Assembly: GCA_029262065.1 (NCBI GenBank)
Contig: JAJDAC010000027.1
Location: 248,001 to 312,000 of the forward strand
Length of the DNA stretch: 64,000 nucleotides
DNA from: Candidatus Krumholzibacteriota bacterium
GTDB taxonomy: Bacteria; Krumholzibacteriota; Krumholzibacteriia; JAJRXK01
Direction: 5' to 3'
Numbering within the stretch: position 1 is the stretch's first letter; every line of letters starts with the position of its first letter. The position numbers and the translations under genes were made by a program. Positions 25,606 through 36,200 of the stretch are shown piece by piece. The notes below the pieces were generated by a model that did no database searches, was not told where the DNA came from, and saw nothing but the letters and a program-made list of their open reading frames with translations.

Positions 25606-27156
25606 TCAAGAGACCGCAGGCTCGGTCGAGGGTTCGGTGACATCGAAGGTCAGCGAAAACCAGAATCGCGTGCCCTTTCCAAGCTCGCTGGACACCCGCA
25701 GATGGCCACCCATGCGCTCCACCAGCCGTTTGCTGATGGCCAGGCCCAGCCCCGTGCCTCCGTACTGCCTCGAAGTGGAGGTGTCGGCCTGCGTGAACGA
25801 TTCGAAGATATGCTGCTGCTGGGACGGCTCGATGCCAATCCCGGTATCGGTTACCTCGAAGTGATAGGTCCGGTAGTCACGAGCCTCGGACTCGGCTTCG
25901 AGTCGGAGGACCACGCGTCCCTCGGTCGTGAACTTCAGGGCATTGCTAACCAGGTTCGTCAGCACCTGACGCAGCCGAGCCGCGTCCCCAAGCACCAGTC
26001 CGTTGCAAGCCGGATCGATCGAAAAATCGAACTCCAGACCGGCCTCGGCCGCGCGCGGCGCAAACAGGCGTCGCACGCCTTCACACACCTGCGCCGGACT
26101 GAACGATGCCACCTCGAGTTCCAGCTTGTTGGATTCGATCTTGGTGAAGTCCAGTATGTCAGTCACCAAGGTCAAGAGGTGATCGCCCGCCTCGCGCAGG
26201 GTTTCGGTGTGGTCCATCTGCTCGGCGCTCAGTGGTGAGTCCATCAACAGGTCGGCCATGCCAATCACACCTACCAGCGGCGTGCGAATCTCGTGGCTCA
26301 TATTCGCCAGGAAGTCAGCTTTGGCCCGGGTCGCGGCTTCGGCCGCATCGCGGGCCCGAATCAGTTCGCGCTCGACGGCAATACGGCGAGAGATCTCTTC
26401 CTGCATTTCGGCCGTGCGTGCATGAACTCGTTCTTCGAGATGATCGCGTGCCTCGCGCAGCTCGTCGTCCTGTCGTTGCACCGTGTTCATCATCTCGTTG
26501 AACCCGCGCATCAACTGACCAACCTCGCCCCCCAACGTGGACTCCACGCGCACGCGAAAATCCCGTTGCGACGTGATCTCGCGCGACGCCGCCGCCAGGC
26601 TCTCGATGGGCCCCGTGATGTCACGACGAATCGTGCGCGCGAACGCGGCGATGATGACCATCGCCAAGGCGAAGACCGCCAGGACAATGATCATGAGCCT
26701 TGACGACCGGGCTTGCAGCGGCGACAGGTCCGCCATGAGAATCAGGGTACCCAAACGTTCGCCATCGTGGTCGATGGAGCGACCTACCTCGAGAAAACGA
26801 CCCGCGTACCGGGGCTGCTCGGGTACTCGCTCGACCGGAAACTCCAGATCCGAAGCACGTCGCACCTCGGCCAATCGTTCGCCCCGCGCGTCTTCCAGCC
26901 GGGCCGCCATCATGTGCGGCAAAGATTCAATCGCGTCCAACGCCTGTTGCGCCCCACGCGCGTCACCGAACATGAGCACCGCGTGAAGCGAGCTACCCAG
27001 GTGGTCGGCTTGCAAACCAAATTCACGCGCGTACTGCCGCCGTGCTTCGAAATGGTCGACAATGGCAAATACGAGGCAAACTACGAGCACCGCCCCACCG
27101 CCACTGAGCGTGAGCAGCAGGGTGATCTTCTGCCGAATGGAAGATGGCGGCGACAT
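25606..27156 (-). CDS. Membrane sensor histidine kinase (CHASE8-like/HAMP/HisKA/HATPase)
   Basis: A 516-residue kinase. Membrane helices at about 11-33 and 153-172 flank a periplasmic CHASE8-like sensor domain. A HAMP domain (~176-228) and a coiled coil (~228-275) follow. The H box is MSHEIRTPLVG with phospho-accepting His288; the N box (DAARLRQVLTNLVSNALKF), G1 (DTGIGI) and G2 (GGTGLGLAI) ATP-binding motifs are intact. It has no receiver domain, so the response regulator is encoded elsewhere. It is the last gene of a three-gene minus-strand operon after a beta-barrel-like protein and a small exported protein (6-base gap), which may form a sensory complex. Confidence 0.9.
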   Translation of the reverse strand: MSPPSSIRQKITLLLTLSGGGAVLVVCLVFAIVDHFEARRQYAREFGLQADHLGSSLHAVLMFGDARGAQQALDAIESLPHMMAARLEDARGERLAEVRRASDLEFPVERVPEQPRYAGRFLEVGRSIDHDGERLGTLILMADLSPLQARSSRLMIIVLAVFALAMVIIAAFARTIRRDITGPIESLAAASREITSQRDFRVRVESTLGGEVGQLMRGFNEMMNTVQRQDDELREARDHLEERVHARTAEMQEEISRRIAVERELIRARDAAEAATRAKADFLANMSHEIRTPLVGVIGMADLLMDSPLSAEQMDHTETLREAGDHLLTLVTDILDFTKIESNKLELEVASFSPAQVCEGVRRLFAPRAAEAGLEFDFSIDPACNGLVLGDAARLRQVLTNLVSNALKFTTEGRVVLRLEAESEARDYRTYHFEVTDTGIGIEPSQQQHIFESFTQADTSTSRQYGGTGLGLAISKRLVERMGGHLRVSSELGKGTRFWFSLTFDVTEPSTEPAVS

Positions 27157-27162
27157 GCGGTA

Positions 27163-27552
27163 CTACCGCGCCATGGTTGGTGGGGGAGGCTGACGCGGTG
27201 CCCTCACGGCGCGCAGAAACTGGGAGCGAAACAGACGACCCCATTTCTGCCGGGGGCGTTCAGGGTCGTCCCAGAGCTGGTGGGTCGCCACCCAGATTCG
27301 GTAGGGATTGCCACCGCGGCGGACCTCGAAGTCGCCGTAGATGTCGGAGTCATCCTGCGGTTCGGTGGTGAGCACCATTCGAATGACGATTCTGGAATCG
27401 GCGAACGAAAGCACCAACCGATCTTCGGTCTCCTCTTCGATCACCGCACCGGGTTGCACGAAATGCTTCAGGCGTTCCCATGCGGCCGAAGTTGGCGAGC
27501 TGATGAGGAGCAACGCCAGCACGGTAGTGGCGGTGGCGAGTCTTACTCCCAC
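27163..27552 (-). CDS. Small exported protein, unknown function
   Basis: A 129-residue protein with a Sec signal peptide (LATATTVLALLLISSPTSA then A) and a mature domain of predicted beta-strands (RLVLSFADSRIVIRMVLTTE, GGNPYRIWVATHQLW) ending in a basic Pro-rich tail. The family is not recognised. The GTG at 27552 is chosen for the G-rich ribosome site upstream and gives a 10-base overlap with the beta-barrel-like gene. Sandwiched between that gene and a sensor kinase 6 bases downstream, it may modulate sensing, as YfiR-type periplasmic proteins do in other systems; the analogy is positional only. Confidence 0.65.
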   Translation of the reverse strand: MGVRLATATTVLALLLISSPTSAAWERLKHFVQPGAVIEEETEDRLVLSFADSRIVIRMVLTTEPQDDSDIYGDFEVRRGGNPYRIWVATHQLWDDPERPRQKWGRLFRSQFLRAVRAPRQPPPPTMAR

Positions 27553-28325
27553 AAGCCGCCCCCCAGCAGGTGTTTCCACTCGAACGTGAACGCCAGATCG
27601 TTGCCGCTGTTGAGCAGGCCAAAGTTGCGTTGCACACCAAACCGAACCGGGCCCACGTCGTAGCCGAAGCTGGTCGTAATGCCACGATTCTTCAGGAAAG
27701 CAAAGCGGCGATCAAAGTCACCGCCCGCGTTCATGGGATCACTGACACCGTTGAAGGCATGAAAAGCGGTGACATAGGCCGACCACTGGTGCCACCAGAC
27801 GCCACCGCCGGCCAGCGCCTGAACGCGGCCATGCTTGTTGACCACGGCTCCTACGTAGCCAGAGGGAAACACCGCGGCGTCGCGAATGAACCCGGTTCCC
27901 TCGGATGAGAACGCCACCAGGTTCACCCTGACATCGGTATCAGTGGCGTAGAGGGGCTGGGACTCATCGTTGCCGTTTGAAACGCCCACGCGCGCGAAGC
28001 CCTCCAGCCGCAGACTGTGGGAGAACAGGTAGTCGTATCCGCCCGTGAGCATCAATCCGTTCTCTACCCGACCCTCCTCTACGCCTTCGGCCTTGTTGGC
28101 GTTCTGGTAGATCAAGCCCAGGGTGCCCCAACTCCAACCCAGGTCGATGGCCACATTGGTGCGAAAGAAATCGATGTCTTCGACCGCTGAATAGCTTATG
28201 TCGGCGCTCGTGATGCGCATGACCGACGTGGCCACCCGAAGGTCGGTCTGCGCGTTGGCAAACCGGGTGGAACTGACGAACGTGGCCAGCACCACGATGA
28301 AAATCAGCGGTCGAAAGCTGGGCAT
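27543..28325 (-). CDS. Outer-membrane beta-barrel-like protein
   Basis: A 260-residue protein with an N-terminal signal peptide (about residues 1-25 ending SSTRFANA) and a mature region of alternating strands rich in Gly and aromatics (DLGWSWGTLGLIYQNA, LMLTGGYDYLFSHSLRLEG), ending in FTFEWKHLLGGGLWE. The pattern suggests an eight- to twelve-strand outer-membrane barrel. The ATG at 28325 with AGGGA upstream is chosen over an ATG 33 bases earlier. It is the first gene of the operon with the small exported protein and the sensor kinase. No close family is named with confidence. Confidence 0.65.
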   Translation of the reverse strand: MPSFRPLIFIVVLATFVSSTRFANAQTDLRVATSVMRITSADISYSAVEDIDFFRTNVAIDLGWSWGTLGLIYQNANKAEGVEEGRVENGLMLTGGYDYLFSHSLRLEGFARVGVSNGNDESQPLYATDTDVRVNLVAFSSEGTGFIRDAAVFPSGYVGAVVNKHGRVQALAGGGVWWHQWSAYVTAFHAFNGVSDPMNAGGDFDRRFAFLKNRGITTSFGYDVGPVRFGVQRNFGLLNSGNDLAFTFEWKHLLGGGLWE

Positions 28326-28700
28326 GGGACGTCCCTGACCGGGGAGTAGGTGATTCACGACGCCCAGGTTCTATCGGCGTGATCAGTGCAGAAGTTGAGG
28401 ACTATCCGCGAACTGTGGCATGGGCCGTGTGTTTCCAGGAGCTCGGCCCGACCACGCCGTCAGGCTGCTAACCCCTTGAAAAAAATGGCAATACGATGGT
28501 GAATGGCCACTTGGGGTTTTGCTGGGATGGAAATATATCTTTTGCCACAAGGCAATGCGCCAAACGGTAAATCAAATCACACGCCACACATGGATGTCGC
28601 ATCCACGTCACGATTTAGCCCCTTTACGGCCTGGATTTGTGCCCATACCTTAGACGGGCTGCAAATCCAACTCTCCACGCTTTCGCCAGGAATCCGCACC
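28326..28700. promoter_or_regulatory. Divergent intergenic region before the transhydrogenase genes
   Basis: A 375-base non-coding region, AT-richer than its surroundings between about 28470 and 28580. A possible weak promoter for pntAA is TTTACG (28623-28628) and TACCTT (28646-28651) with 17-base spacing. A small perfect hairpin, TGGATG-tcg-CATCCA, lies at 28591-28605. An open frame crosses this region in phase with pntAA but has no family similarity there. Confidence 0.35.
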
Positions 28701-29846
28701 ATGCTCAAGGCCTTCGTTCCCAAGGAAGTCGAACCGGGCGAGACCCGGCTGGCGGCCACCCCCGAGACCGTCACGAGGCTCATGAAAGCGGGGCTCGGGT
28801 TGTGTGTCGAAGCGGGTGCCGGTCAGTTCGCGGGCATTTCCGACGAAGACTTCATCCAGGCGGGGGCCACGGTCGTAGCCAGCGCGGCCGAGGGTTTCGC
28901 CGGCGCGCAGCTGGTCATGAAGCTCCACCCACCCACGCCCGACGAAATTCAGCGCCTCGAGCCGGGGACGGTTTTGGTCAGCCACCTTTTCCCCCACACC
29001 AACCTGGCCCGCGTCGAGTCGCTACGTCAGGGCAAGGTATCGACCCTCGCCATGGAGCTGATTCCCCGCATCACACGCGCGCAGAAAATGGACGCCCTTA
29101 GCAGCCAGGCCAACATTGCCGGCTACAAGGCTGTGATCATGGCCGCCGACCATCTTCCCAAGCTGTTCCCCATGCTCATGACCGCGGCCGGCACCATCCA
29201 CCCTGCCCACGTAGTGGTTCTCGGCGCCGGCGTCGCGGGCCTGCAAGCCATTGCCACGGCCAAGCGCCTGGGCGCTGTGGTCGAGGTCTCGGACGTGAGG
29301 CCGGCCGTGAAGGAACAGGTGGAAAGCCTGGGCGGAAAATTCATCGAGGTGCCCACTGACGAAGCGGCCGAGGACGAGGGCGGCTACGCCAAGGAACAGA
29401 GCGAGGAATTCCTGCAACGGCAACGCGCTTTGGTGCGCGAGCGCATCATCGAAGCCGACGTGGTCATCTCCACCGCCGCCATTCCGGGCAAGAAAGCTCC
29501 CATGCTCGTGCCCGAAGACATGGTGCGCGACATGCGTGCCGGTTCGGTCATCGTCGACCTGGCCGTGGAGACCGGCGGCAACTGTGAGTTGTCCGAGGTC
29601 GGCAAAGTGGTCCAGAAGCACGGGGTGACCATCGTGGGCATGACCAACGTGCCCGGACTGGTGGCCGTACATGCCACCGAGATGTATGCGCGCAACGTAT
29701 TCAATCTGCTGAACGACATGTTGAAAGATGGCGAGTTGGCCATCGACCGCGAGGACGCTGTCATCCAGGGTGCCCTGGTGACGCACGAGGGGGAGGTCCT
29801 GCACGCAAGCACACGCGAGGCGATGCAGGCCCAAAGCGGAGCTTGA
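28701..29846 (+). CDS. pntAA: NAD(P) transhydrogenase subunit alpha part 1 (soluble NAD domain)
   Basis: A 381-residue dI subunit of the proton-translocating transhydrogenase, which couples hydride transfer from NADH to NADP+ with proton entry. It binds NAD(H) through the Rossmann block VVVLGAGVAGLQAIATA (about residue 175) and has the alanine-dehydrogenase-like N-terminal domain (FVPKEVEPGETRLAATPETV) and the mobile-loop region after GGYAKEQSEEF. The ATG at 28701 follows AGGA at proper spacing. It is the first of a three-gene operon in the split-alpha arrangement, where the soluble and membrane parts of alpha are separate genes. Confidence 0.95.
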   Translation: MLKAFVPKEVEPGETRLAATPETVTRLMKAGLGLCVEAGAGQFAGISDEDFIQAGATVVASAAEGFAGAQLVMKLHPPTPDEIQRLEPGTVLVSHLFPHTNLARVESLRQGKVSTLAMELIPRITRAQKMDALSSQANIAGYKAVIMAADHLPKLFPMLMTAAGTIHPAHVVVLGAGVAGLQAIATAKRLGAVVEVSDVRPAVKEQVESLGGKFIEVPTDEAAEDEGGYAKEQSEEFLQRQRALVRERIIEADVVISTAAIPGKKAPMLVPEDMVRDMRAGSVIVDLAVETGGNCELSEVGKVVQKHGVTIVGMTNVPGLVAVHATEMYARNVFNLLNDMLKDGELAIDREDAVIQGALVTHEGEVLHASTREAMQAQSGA

Positions 29847-29877
29847 GCATTCCAAGACACGGACAAGAGGTAAACGC

Positions 29878-30162
29878 ATGCTATCGCCGTTGATGATCGG
29901 CCTGTACGTATTCGTGCTGGCGATCTTCCTGGGCTTCGAGTTGATCACCAAGGTACCCCCGACCCTGCACACGCCGCTCATGTCGGGCGCGAACGCGATT
30001 TCGGGCATCACTCTGGTCGGTGCGCTGTCCTGCGCCACCACGGGTGAAACTACATTGGCCAACGTGTTGGGCGCACTGGCGGTGGCTCTGGCCACGATCA
30101 ACGTGGTCGGCGGCTTTCTGGTCACCAATCGCATGCTGCAGATGTTCGGAAAGAAAAGATAA
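29878..30162 (+). CDS. pntAB: NAD(P) transhydrogenase subunit alpha part 2 (membrane)
   Basis: A 94-residue membrane subunit with three hydrophobic helices. The helix-loop GFELITKVPPTLHTPLMSGANAISG is the conserved segment contributing to the proton channel in dII. It is 31 bases downstream of pntAA, with AAGAGG before the ATG. Its TAA stop overlaps the pntB start (TAATG), so the two membrane subunits are translationally coupled and made in equal amounts. Confidence 0.95.
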   Translation: MLSPLMIGLYVFVLAIFLGFELITKVPPTLHTPLMSGANAISGITLVGALSCATTGETTLANVLGALAVALATINVVGGFLVTNRMLQMFGKKR

Positions 30163-31580
30163 TGCTCAACACACTTCTACAGCTGGGATACCTACTCGCC
30201 GCGTGCATGTTCATTCTGGGCATCCGCAAGCTCTCGAAGGTCCGTTCGGCCCGACAGGGCAACCAGTTCGCGGCCGCCGCCATGCTCTTGGCGGTGGTCA
30301 TCACACTGGTCGACCTGGGTAACATCGACTACCGCTGGATTCTGGGCGGCCTGGCCGTGGGCACGGCGGTGGGTGTTTTCGCCGCCGTCCGTGTGCAGAT
30401 GACGGGCATGCCCGAACTGGTCGCCATGTTCAACGGATTCGGAGGAGCCGCCTCGGCGCTTGTCGCGTTGAGCATATTCTTCCGCACCATGGGCACGCAA
30501 ACCGGCGCGACGGTGGATGTGGCCGCGGCCATGGGCGGATCGCACATCGCGGTGGCTGGAGTCCTGAGTCTTGTCGTGGGCTCCATCACGTTTACCGGTA
30601 GCCTGATTGCCTTTCTCAAGCTGAATGGGTCGGTGCGCGGAAATCACTTTGTCTTCGCCGGCCGCAACGCGGTCAACGGACTGTTGCTGCTGGGAACACT
30701 CGCCGCCGGTGCCGCGGTGGTGTTCGTTCCATTGGCTCCCGATGTCACGATCATGGTGTTCTCGGCGGCGCTGGTGGTGGCTCTCATCGTCGGCATTACC
30801 GGCACCAGTCCCATCGGCGGCGCCGATATGCCGGTTGTCATCTCATTATTGAATAGCCTGTCGGGGGTTGCGGCCAGCATGGCCGGCTTCGCGGTGGACA
30901 ATCATCTGCTGATCATCGCCGGCTCGTTGGTCGGAGCATCGGGCCTCATTCTCACGCAGATCATGTGCAAGGCCATGAACCGCACCCTGGGTGCGGTGTT
31001 GTTCAAGTCGTTCGGTGGATCCGCCGACAGCGGACGAGATGGATACGAGAACGTAAAGGAAGCCAGCGCCGAAGAAGTTGCCATGATGATGGACGACATC
31101 TCGACGCTGGTGGTGGTGCCCGGATACGGACTCGCCGTGGCCCAGGCCCAGCACACCACGCGGGAGCTGGCCAACCTGCTGGAGGCAAAAGGCATCAGCG
31201 TTCGCTACGCCATCCATCCCGTGGCCGGGCGAATGCCGGGACACATGAACGTGCTGTTGGCCGAGGCAGATGTGCCCTACGAACAACTGGTGGAGATGGA
31301 CAACATCAACGGTGACTTCAAGACCACCGACATGGTGATGGTGCTGGGCGCCAACGACGTGGTGAATCCGGCCGCGCTGGACGAACCCGACAGCCCTATC
31401 TACGGCATGCCCATCTTGAACGTGCACGAAGCCCGTCAGGTCGTGGTGGTGAAACGATCCCTGAGCCCCGGGTTTGCGGGCATCGCCAATCGCCTGTTCG
31501 ACAACGACAACACGATCATGGTATTTGGCGACGCAAAGAAGGTGCTGCAGGACCTGGTGAGCGAGGTCAAGAACGCCTAG
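30162..31580 (+). CDS. pntB: NAD(P) transhydrogenase subunit beta
   Basis: A 472-residue subunit with eight or nine membrane helices in the N-terminal ~270 residues (dII) and the soluble NADP(H)-binding dIII domain at the C terminus. The dIII part shows VVVPGYGLAVAQAQHTTRELA, IHPVAGRMPGHMNVLLAEADVPYE and LGANDVVNPAAL, all standard for the family. It completes the pump that generates NADPH at the expense of proton motive force. The start overlaps pntAB. It converges on the outer-membrane barrel gene with a 6-base gap; no terminator is visible between them. Confidence 0.96.
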   Translation: MLNTLLQLGYLLAACMFILGIRKLSKVRSARQGNQFAAAAMLLAVVITLVDLGNIDYRWILGGLAVGTAVGVFAAVRVQMTGMPELVAMFNGFGGAASALVALSIFFRTMGTQTGATVDVAAAMGGSHIAVAGVLSLVVGSITFTGSLIAFLKLNGSVRGNHFVFAGRNAVNGLLLLGTLAAGAAVVFVPLAPDVTIMVFSAALVVALIVGITGTSPIGGADMPVVISLLNSLSGVAASMAGFAVDNHLLIIAGSLVGASGLILTQIMCKAMNRTLGAVLFKSFGGSADSGRDGYENVKEASAEEVAMMMDDISTLVVVPGYGLAVAQAQHTTRELANLLEAKGISVRYAIHPVAGRMPGHMNVLLAEADVPYEQLVEMDNINGDFKTTDMVMVLGANDVVNPAALDEPDSPIYGMPILNVHEARQVVVVKRSLSPGFAGIANRLFDNDNTIMVFGDAKKVLQDLVSEVKNA

Positions 31581-31586
31581 GACTGA

Positions 31587-33242
31587 TCAGCGCCGTAACT
31601 CAAACCCAACCAACACGCTGGAACGCGAGTACGCGAACCGTTTGGAGTTGTACTCCCGATCCAGGTACTCGTATCGCACCACCGCGTCGGCCATGATCGC
31701 CAGGCGATAGCGTGCTTCCAGACTTACCATGAGCGGATCCTTCTTGCGCAGGGGTTGCGCGGGATCATAGTCGACGTTGGCATTGTCATAGCTCGTACGC
31801 CCGCGCTCGATTTCGGCCATGAGGCCCAGACCGCTTCGCCAGTGCCAACCTGCCTCGAGTTCCAGTTCCCACCGATCGTAGGACCAGTAGTCCTGGAATT
31901 GGTCCGTGCTGCGAACCATCGTGGCCTTCGCGGCCACCTGCGGTCCGAAACGCAGAGCGCGGCGTACCGCCAACGACGCCCTGACCCGATTCAGCGACGT
32001 AGCCACGGTAGGGGCCTCGGCCCCGGTGGCATCTCGACTGAACTTTTCGTCGTAGTCCTGTCGGGTGAGCGATGTCGACGCGCGCAACGACCAGGGGCCG
32101 CGGAACTTTCGCAGAAAATATAGTCCCGTCGTCCACTCTTCGTTGTCCAACGCATAGATATCGGGGAAGGCCGAGAAGTCCTCGTTGTAATCCGCGCGCA
32201 TCCAGGAAGCGCGCACGCGCCACGTGGTCTGCGACGAAGGCCTGTACTCCAACTGCGTACCGCCGCGGTAGTCCAGCGCGTCGAAACGATCGGCCAGCGA
32301 AACAAGATTTCCAGATTGAGCGCTCTCGAATTCCTCGGTCTGACCGCGACCAAAGAACGTCTCGTCGCGCAGTCTCACCCTTTGGTCCAACGAGAATCTC
32401 CACTTCTGGTCGAACCGATGCGGAGTCCATTCTTCTTTCAGGCGAATCGAGTGCTCGCTCTGATTCAGGATTTCGTCCTGGTAGAACTGGCCCTCGAAAT
32501 CGTAGTCGGCCGAGAACTCGAAATCTGGCGTGGGGTGCGCTCGGAAATCAATACTCAGGTCCGCCGGCCAGTACGATGCGCCTATTGCCTCTACTCCGCC
32601 TTTGGGGGCAAGGTACGCGTTGCTGTCGTAGCCCCCGCCCGCCAGGGCAAAGCCCAGGTTCATGGTCCACACACCACTCTCGCCATCACCCTGACGGGCC
32701 CACCCAGGCAGGCGCGGGTGTAGTTCGTCGCTCAGTACGACGCGAACGAACATCTGGCGGCCGTCCTGGCCGTTGGGTTGAATGGAAAGGGTGCGCGCAT
32801 CACGGGGCACTTCTATTTCGTGTCGATTCTCGCGTCCGACGGCCACGGTGGTCGGTCCGGTCCAGCTCCAGGGAGTGGTCGCGGCGCGCTTGACCTTGGT
32901 CAAGTGGTTGCCGTTCGTGCGGCGCTTGAATCGCCGCTGGGTACCGTCGTCGAAGGCCACCGTGTAGCGGAGGTACTCGATCTTCTCGCCAGGTTGAAGT
33001 ACGGGCATCGCCTGTATCCGAGCGCGCCCGCCGCTGCCATCGAAGCCCACGCGCATCGTCTCACCTGGGCTCAGGAAGAAGTAGCTGGTCGAGCTCGACG
33101 GCTTCAGCTCGCGGTTGGCCAGATGTACCCGCGGCTGGTTGGTGGCCGGTAGTGCCGGTCGCCACTTCGCCCACGTCGCAACCGGGGCTGCGGCCAGCAG
33201 GGCCAACGTCAACGCGATGGATGCGAAGTATCGAAACTTCAT
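31587..33242 (-). CDS. Outer-membrane beta-barrel protein of the transglutaminase/ATP-grasp operon
   Basis: A 551-residue protein with a signal peptide (LTLALLAAAPVATWA) and a periplasmic beta-rich N-terminal domain to about residue 200. From NLGFALAGGGYDSNAYLAP onwards, repeated amphipathic strands rich in Tyr, Trp and Arg run to a C-terminal VLVGFELRR, as expected for a large outer-membrane barrel. ATG overlaps the stop of the upstream ATP-grasp/TPR gene (ATGA), so it is translationally coupled to it. It probably forms the outer-membrane exit or surface component of the system made by the two upstream genes. No specific family can be named. Confidence 0.75.
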   Translation of the reverse strand: MKFRYFASIALTLALLAAAPVATWAKWRPALPATNQPRVHLANRELKPSSSTSYFFLSPGETMRVGFDGSGGRARIQAMPVLQPGEKIEYLRYTVAFDDGTQRRFKRRTNGNHLTKVKRAATTPWSWTGPTTVAVGRENRHEIEVPRDARTLSIQPNGQDGRQMFVRVVLSDELHPRLPGWARQGDGESGVWTMNLGFALAGGGYDSNAYLAPKGGVEAIGASYWPADLSIDFRAHPTPDFEFSADYDFEGQFYQDEILNQSEHSIRLKEEWTPHRFDQKWRFSLDQRVRLRDETFFGRGQTEEFESAQSGNLVSLADRFDALDYRGGTQLEYRPSSQTTWRVRASWMRADYNEDFSAFPDIYALDNEEWTTGLYFLRKFRGPWSLRASTSLTRQDYDEKFSRDATGAEAPTVATSLNRVRASLAVRRALRFGPQVAAKATMVRSTDQFQDYWSYDRWELELEAGWHWRSGLGLMAEIERGRTSYDNANVDYDPAQPLRKKDPLMVSLEARYRLAIMADAVVRYEYLDREYNSKRFAYSRSSVLVGFELRR

Positions 33243-36200
33243 CGTAGGGTCTCCAGGACAGCCAGCCGGTTCCGGCTGGGTTCGTGATTCGGTTCCGTCT
33301 GAAGGACACGCTCGAACTCGGCCCGTGCCTCGTCGATGCGCCCCAATTTCTCGAGGGCAAGACCGCGGTTGAATCGGGTCTTGTAGCGCTCTGGATCCAA
33401 TTCGAGCAGCCGGTCGTATTCGATGATCGCCTCCTCGAAGCGATCGCTTCTTTGCAAGCTCAGCGCCAGGTTGAAGCGATCGATCGTCGAGCTGCCGGGG
33501 AAGCGGACGACACGCTCCCAATGCAGCACGGCTTGCTCGTACTCGCGGGCATCCATGAGCTGATGTGCCAGCAACTGCCGCACTTCGACGTCGGTGGGCA
33601 TCAACTCCACGGCGTGCGTCAACTCGCGAATGGCGCTGCGGGCCTTCCCCTGGGCTGCATATTGCGCGCCCAGTTGTTGACGCACGCGGGCATCCGAAGG
33701 GGCCCGGCGACGCAGCTTCTCCAGTACTGAAATCGCCCGGCGAGGCGAGTTGGTCGCGGCGTGGATTCGGGCCAGCAGAAGCTGCGACTCGAGTTGGTCG
33801 ATCTGGGTGGCGGGAAGTGCATCGAACAACCCGCGTGCTTCGCGCGGGCGGTCTGCGTCCAGCGATAGCCGCACCAGTGCCAAGCGAACCTCGGAATCGT
33901 TCCGTGCGAGCAACAGGCCACGCCCCGTCCGACGCGCCGCTTTGTTGTCACCGCTTTCGACCTGAGCGAAGAAGCGGGCTCGCGCCCCGGGTTGGAAGTG
34001 CGGAAACTTTTCGTCGATGTGTCGCTGGATCTCGGTCGCCATGTCGAGCCGACCTAGCGCCGTGGCCATTCTCGCCCAGGCCCAAAGCAAAACCGCGGGG
34101 CCCGGCACGTCTCCATCCACCCGCGCGCGCAACCCGGCTCGAAGTTGAGACTCCACCAGGACGCCCCACTCCGGCGTGATGCCGTCGTCACTCTCCGACG
34201 CACGCACCCACGAAGCCAGGGACACGGCCAAATCCGGAGTTGATTCGCTGGCCTGCCAGTGTGAGTCGGCCCTTCGCAGGTTGCCATTCCACGCTAGGCG
34301 GAGGGACTCCAGGTACGCATTGGACAGCGGTTCATCGCGCGAAAAAACGTCGTGGGTTCGAACATCCTCTTCGGCCGCCGCATCCTGAACGAACGCCAGC
34401 CAGTCCACAGTTCCCATCTCGCGACCACGAACAGGATCGCTGTCATCCAATTTCGGAAGAATATTCCGGGCGGCTTCGGTCAAACCAAGATCCACCAGCA
34501 CCGCGGCAAGACGCCGCCGATGCGTACCGCGACGATACCGCTCATCGACCAAACCCTGGAATACGTCGCGCGCTTCGCTCCAGGCACCTAGACCCCAGTG
34601 CAGGTCACCCAGGACGGAACGGCACCGCAACGATGGAGCGTCGGCCTCGGCGAATGGACGTAGTTCGCCGACCAGCGAATCCCGAATCGCCTTGGTCTGC
34701 CCATCTGGTGGCATGTCCATGGTTGATCGCGCCCACCAATAGACGCCAGCTTCGTCGGCCGGATCGAGCCTGTGCATTGTTGCGAAACTCTGTGTCGCGT
34801 CTTCGTGCAGGCCGAGTCGGCGTTGCGTCAGACCAAGTCGCAACCATCCGTACTTGCTGCCAGGGCTGAAGCGTATCTCCTGTTCATACGCCGTGGCCGC
34901 CGCGGTGAAGTCGTCGTTCCCGTAGTGGATCCCGGCCAGTTGGTGCCAGGCTCGAGCGTGAGAGGGTCGCAACGCCAGTACCTGGTCGTACTGTTCGCGG
35001 GCCGCATGGGGCTGCTCCATCTCTTCCAACACCAGACCCAGGTTGTACCGGCCACGCGCGTACGATGGGTAGGTGTTGACCGCCGCCTCCAACGATCGCC
35101 GAGCCTCGATCAGTTGTCCTCGGCCGCGTTGGATCAGAGCCACGTTGTTCAACGCGAACGGGGCCAGGGAAGTGTCGGCCGTCGCCGCGACGTAGATATC
35201 CAGTGCCTGCAGCGTATCGCCGTTGGCCAACGCGGCGCGCGCTTGGCGGAAATGGTTACTTTCTTCGGAAAGCGACGACTCTTCGTAGGCCCATTGCGAA
35301 CCAGGCTGAACCGACGCCGCCGAGTCGTCGTTCGTATCGGCCGCGGATAGTTGGTAACGTAGCGAGGCATCGTCACGGGTCAGCAGCGAGTCACTGAAAC
35401 CAAACCCAATCGCAAGAGCTGCGAGCAACAGCCAAGCAACGCCGAACGTCATTCGTTCGATACGGGTCATGGCCGCGCGAGGCGGCACGGGTTGGCCCTG
35501 GTCATTGGCCAACTGAATCGCCAGGCCCGGGCGCGCATTCACTTCGAGAACCACGGGGCCCCGGCGCGCATCCAGAACGATGTCAACACCCACGTACTCC
35601 ACGTCCACCGCCGTCGCGGCCAGGCGCGCCAGCTCGATGCACTCGTCCCAAAGCGGAATTCGCGCGCCCACCAGCGACGCCCCCGAATCGGGGTGCGTCC
35701 GTACGGATTGACCTGCGTGAATCCCCCCGGTGAGTTCACCCGTGGTCAGAACCACGCCCAGCCCAATAGCGCCGCCGTGCAGATTCGCCTTCCCGTCGGA
35801 CAGGGAAGTGGGCACGCGACACATGGCCTGAAGCGGCTGGCCACCATGGAACACAACTCGAATGTCAGCCAGGCCGTGCTGGTAAAGTGCGTGGAAGAAT
35901 TCGTGGGACTCGATACGCTCTTCGATCAGGCAGACATCGTCGCTCTCGTCCAGGCTGTGCAGCCCCGCCAGGATGCCGTGCGCGTGCAAGACGATCTCGT
36001 CGGCGGAAATCGGGCGCCCGCTGGCCCGGCACCATCCGTCTTCGGTTCGTGCCACAACCAGGATTCCGCGACCACCGTAACCACGAGCGGGCTTGAGCAC
36101 CAGATCGCGTGGTTGCTGCAACAATTCAGGTATCGAGCTCAGATCGGCCGCGGTACGAATCACAGACAGCGTGGCCGGAACCGCCGCGCCCACCGCGGTC

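Noticed and set aside
33243-33521. Upstream extension of the outer-membrane barrel protein.
   Set aside because: It overlaps the TPR coding region; the signal peptide starts at 33242 with the coupled ATGA start.
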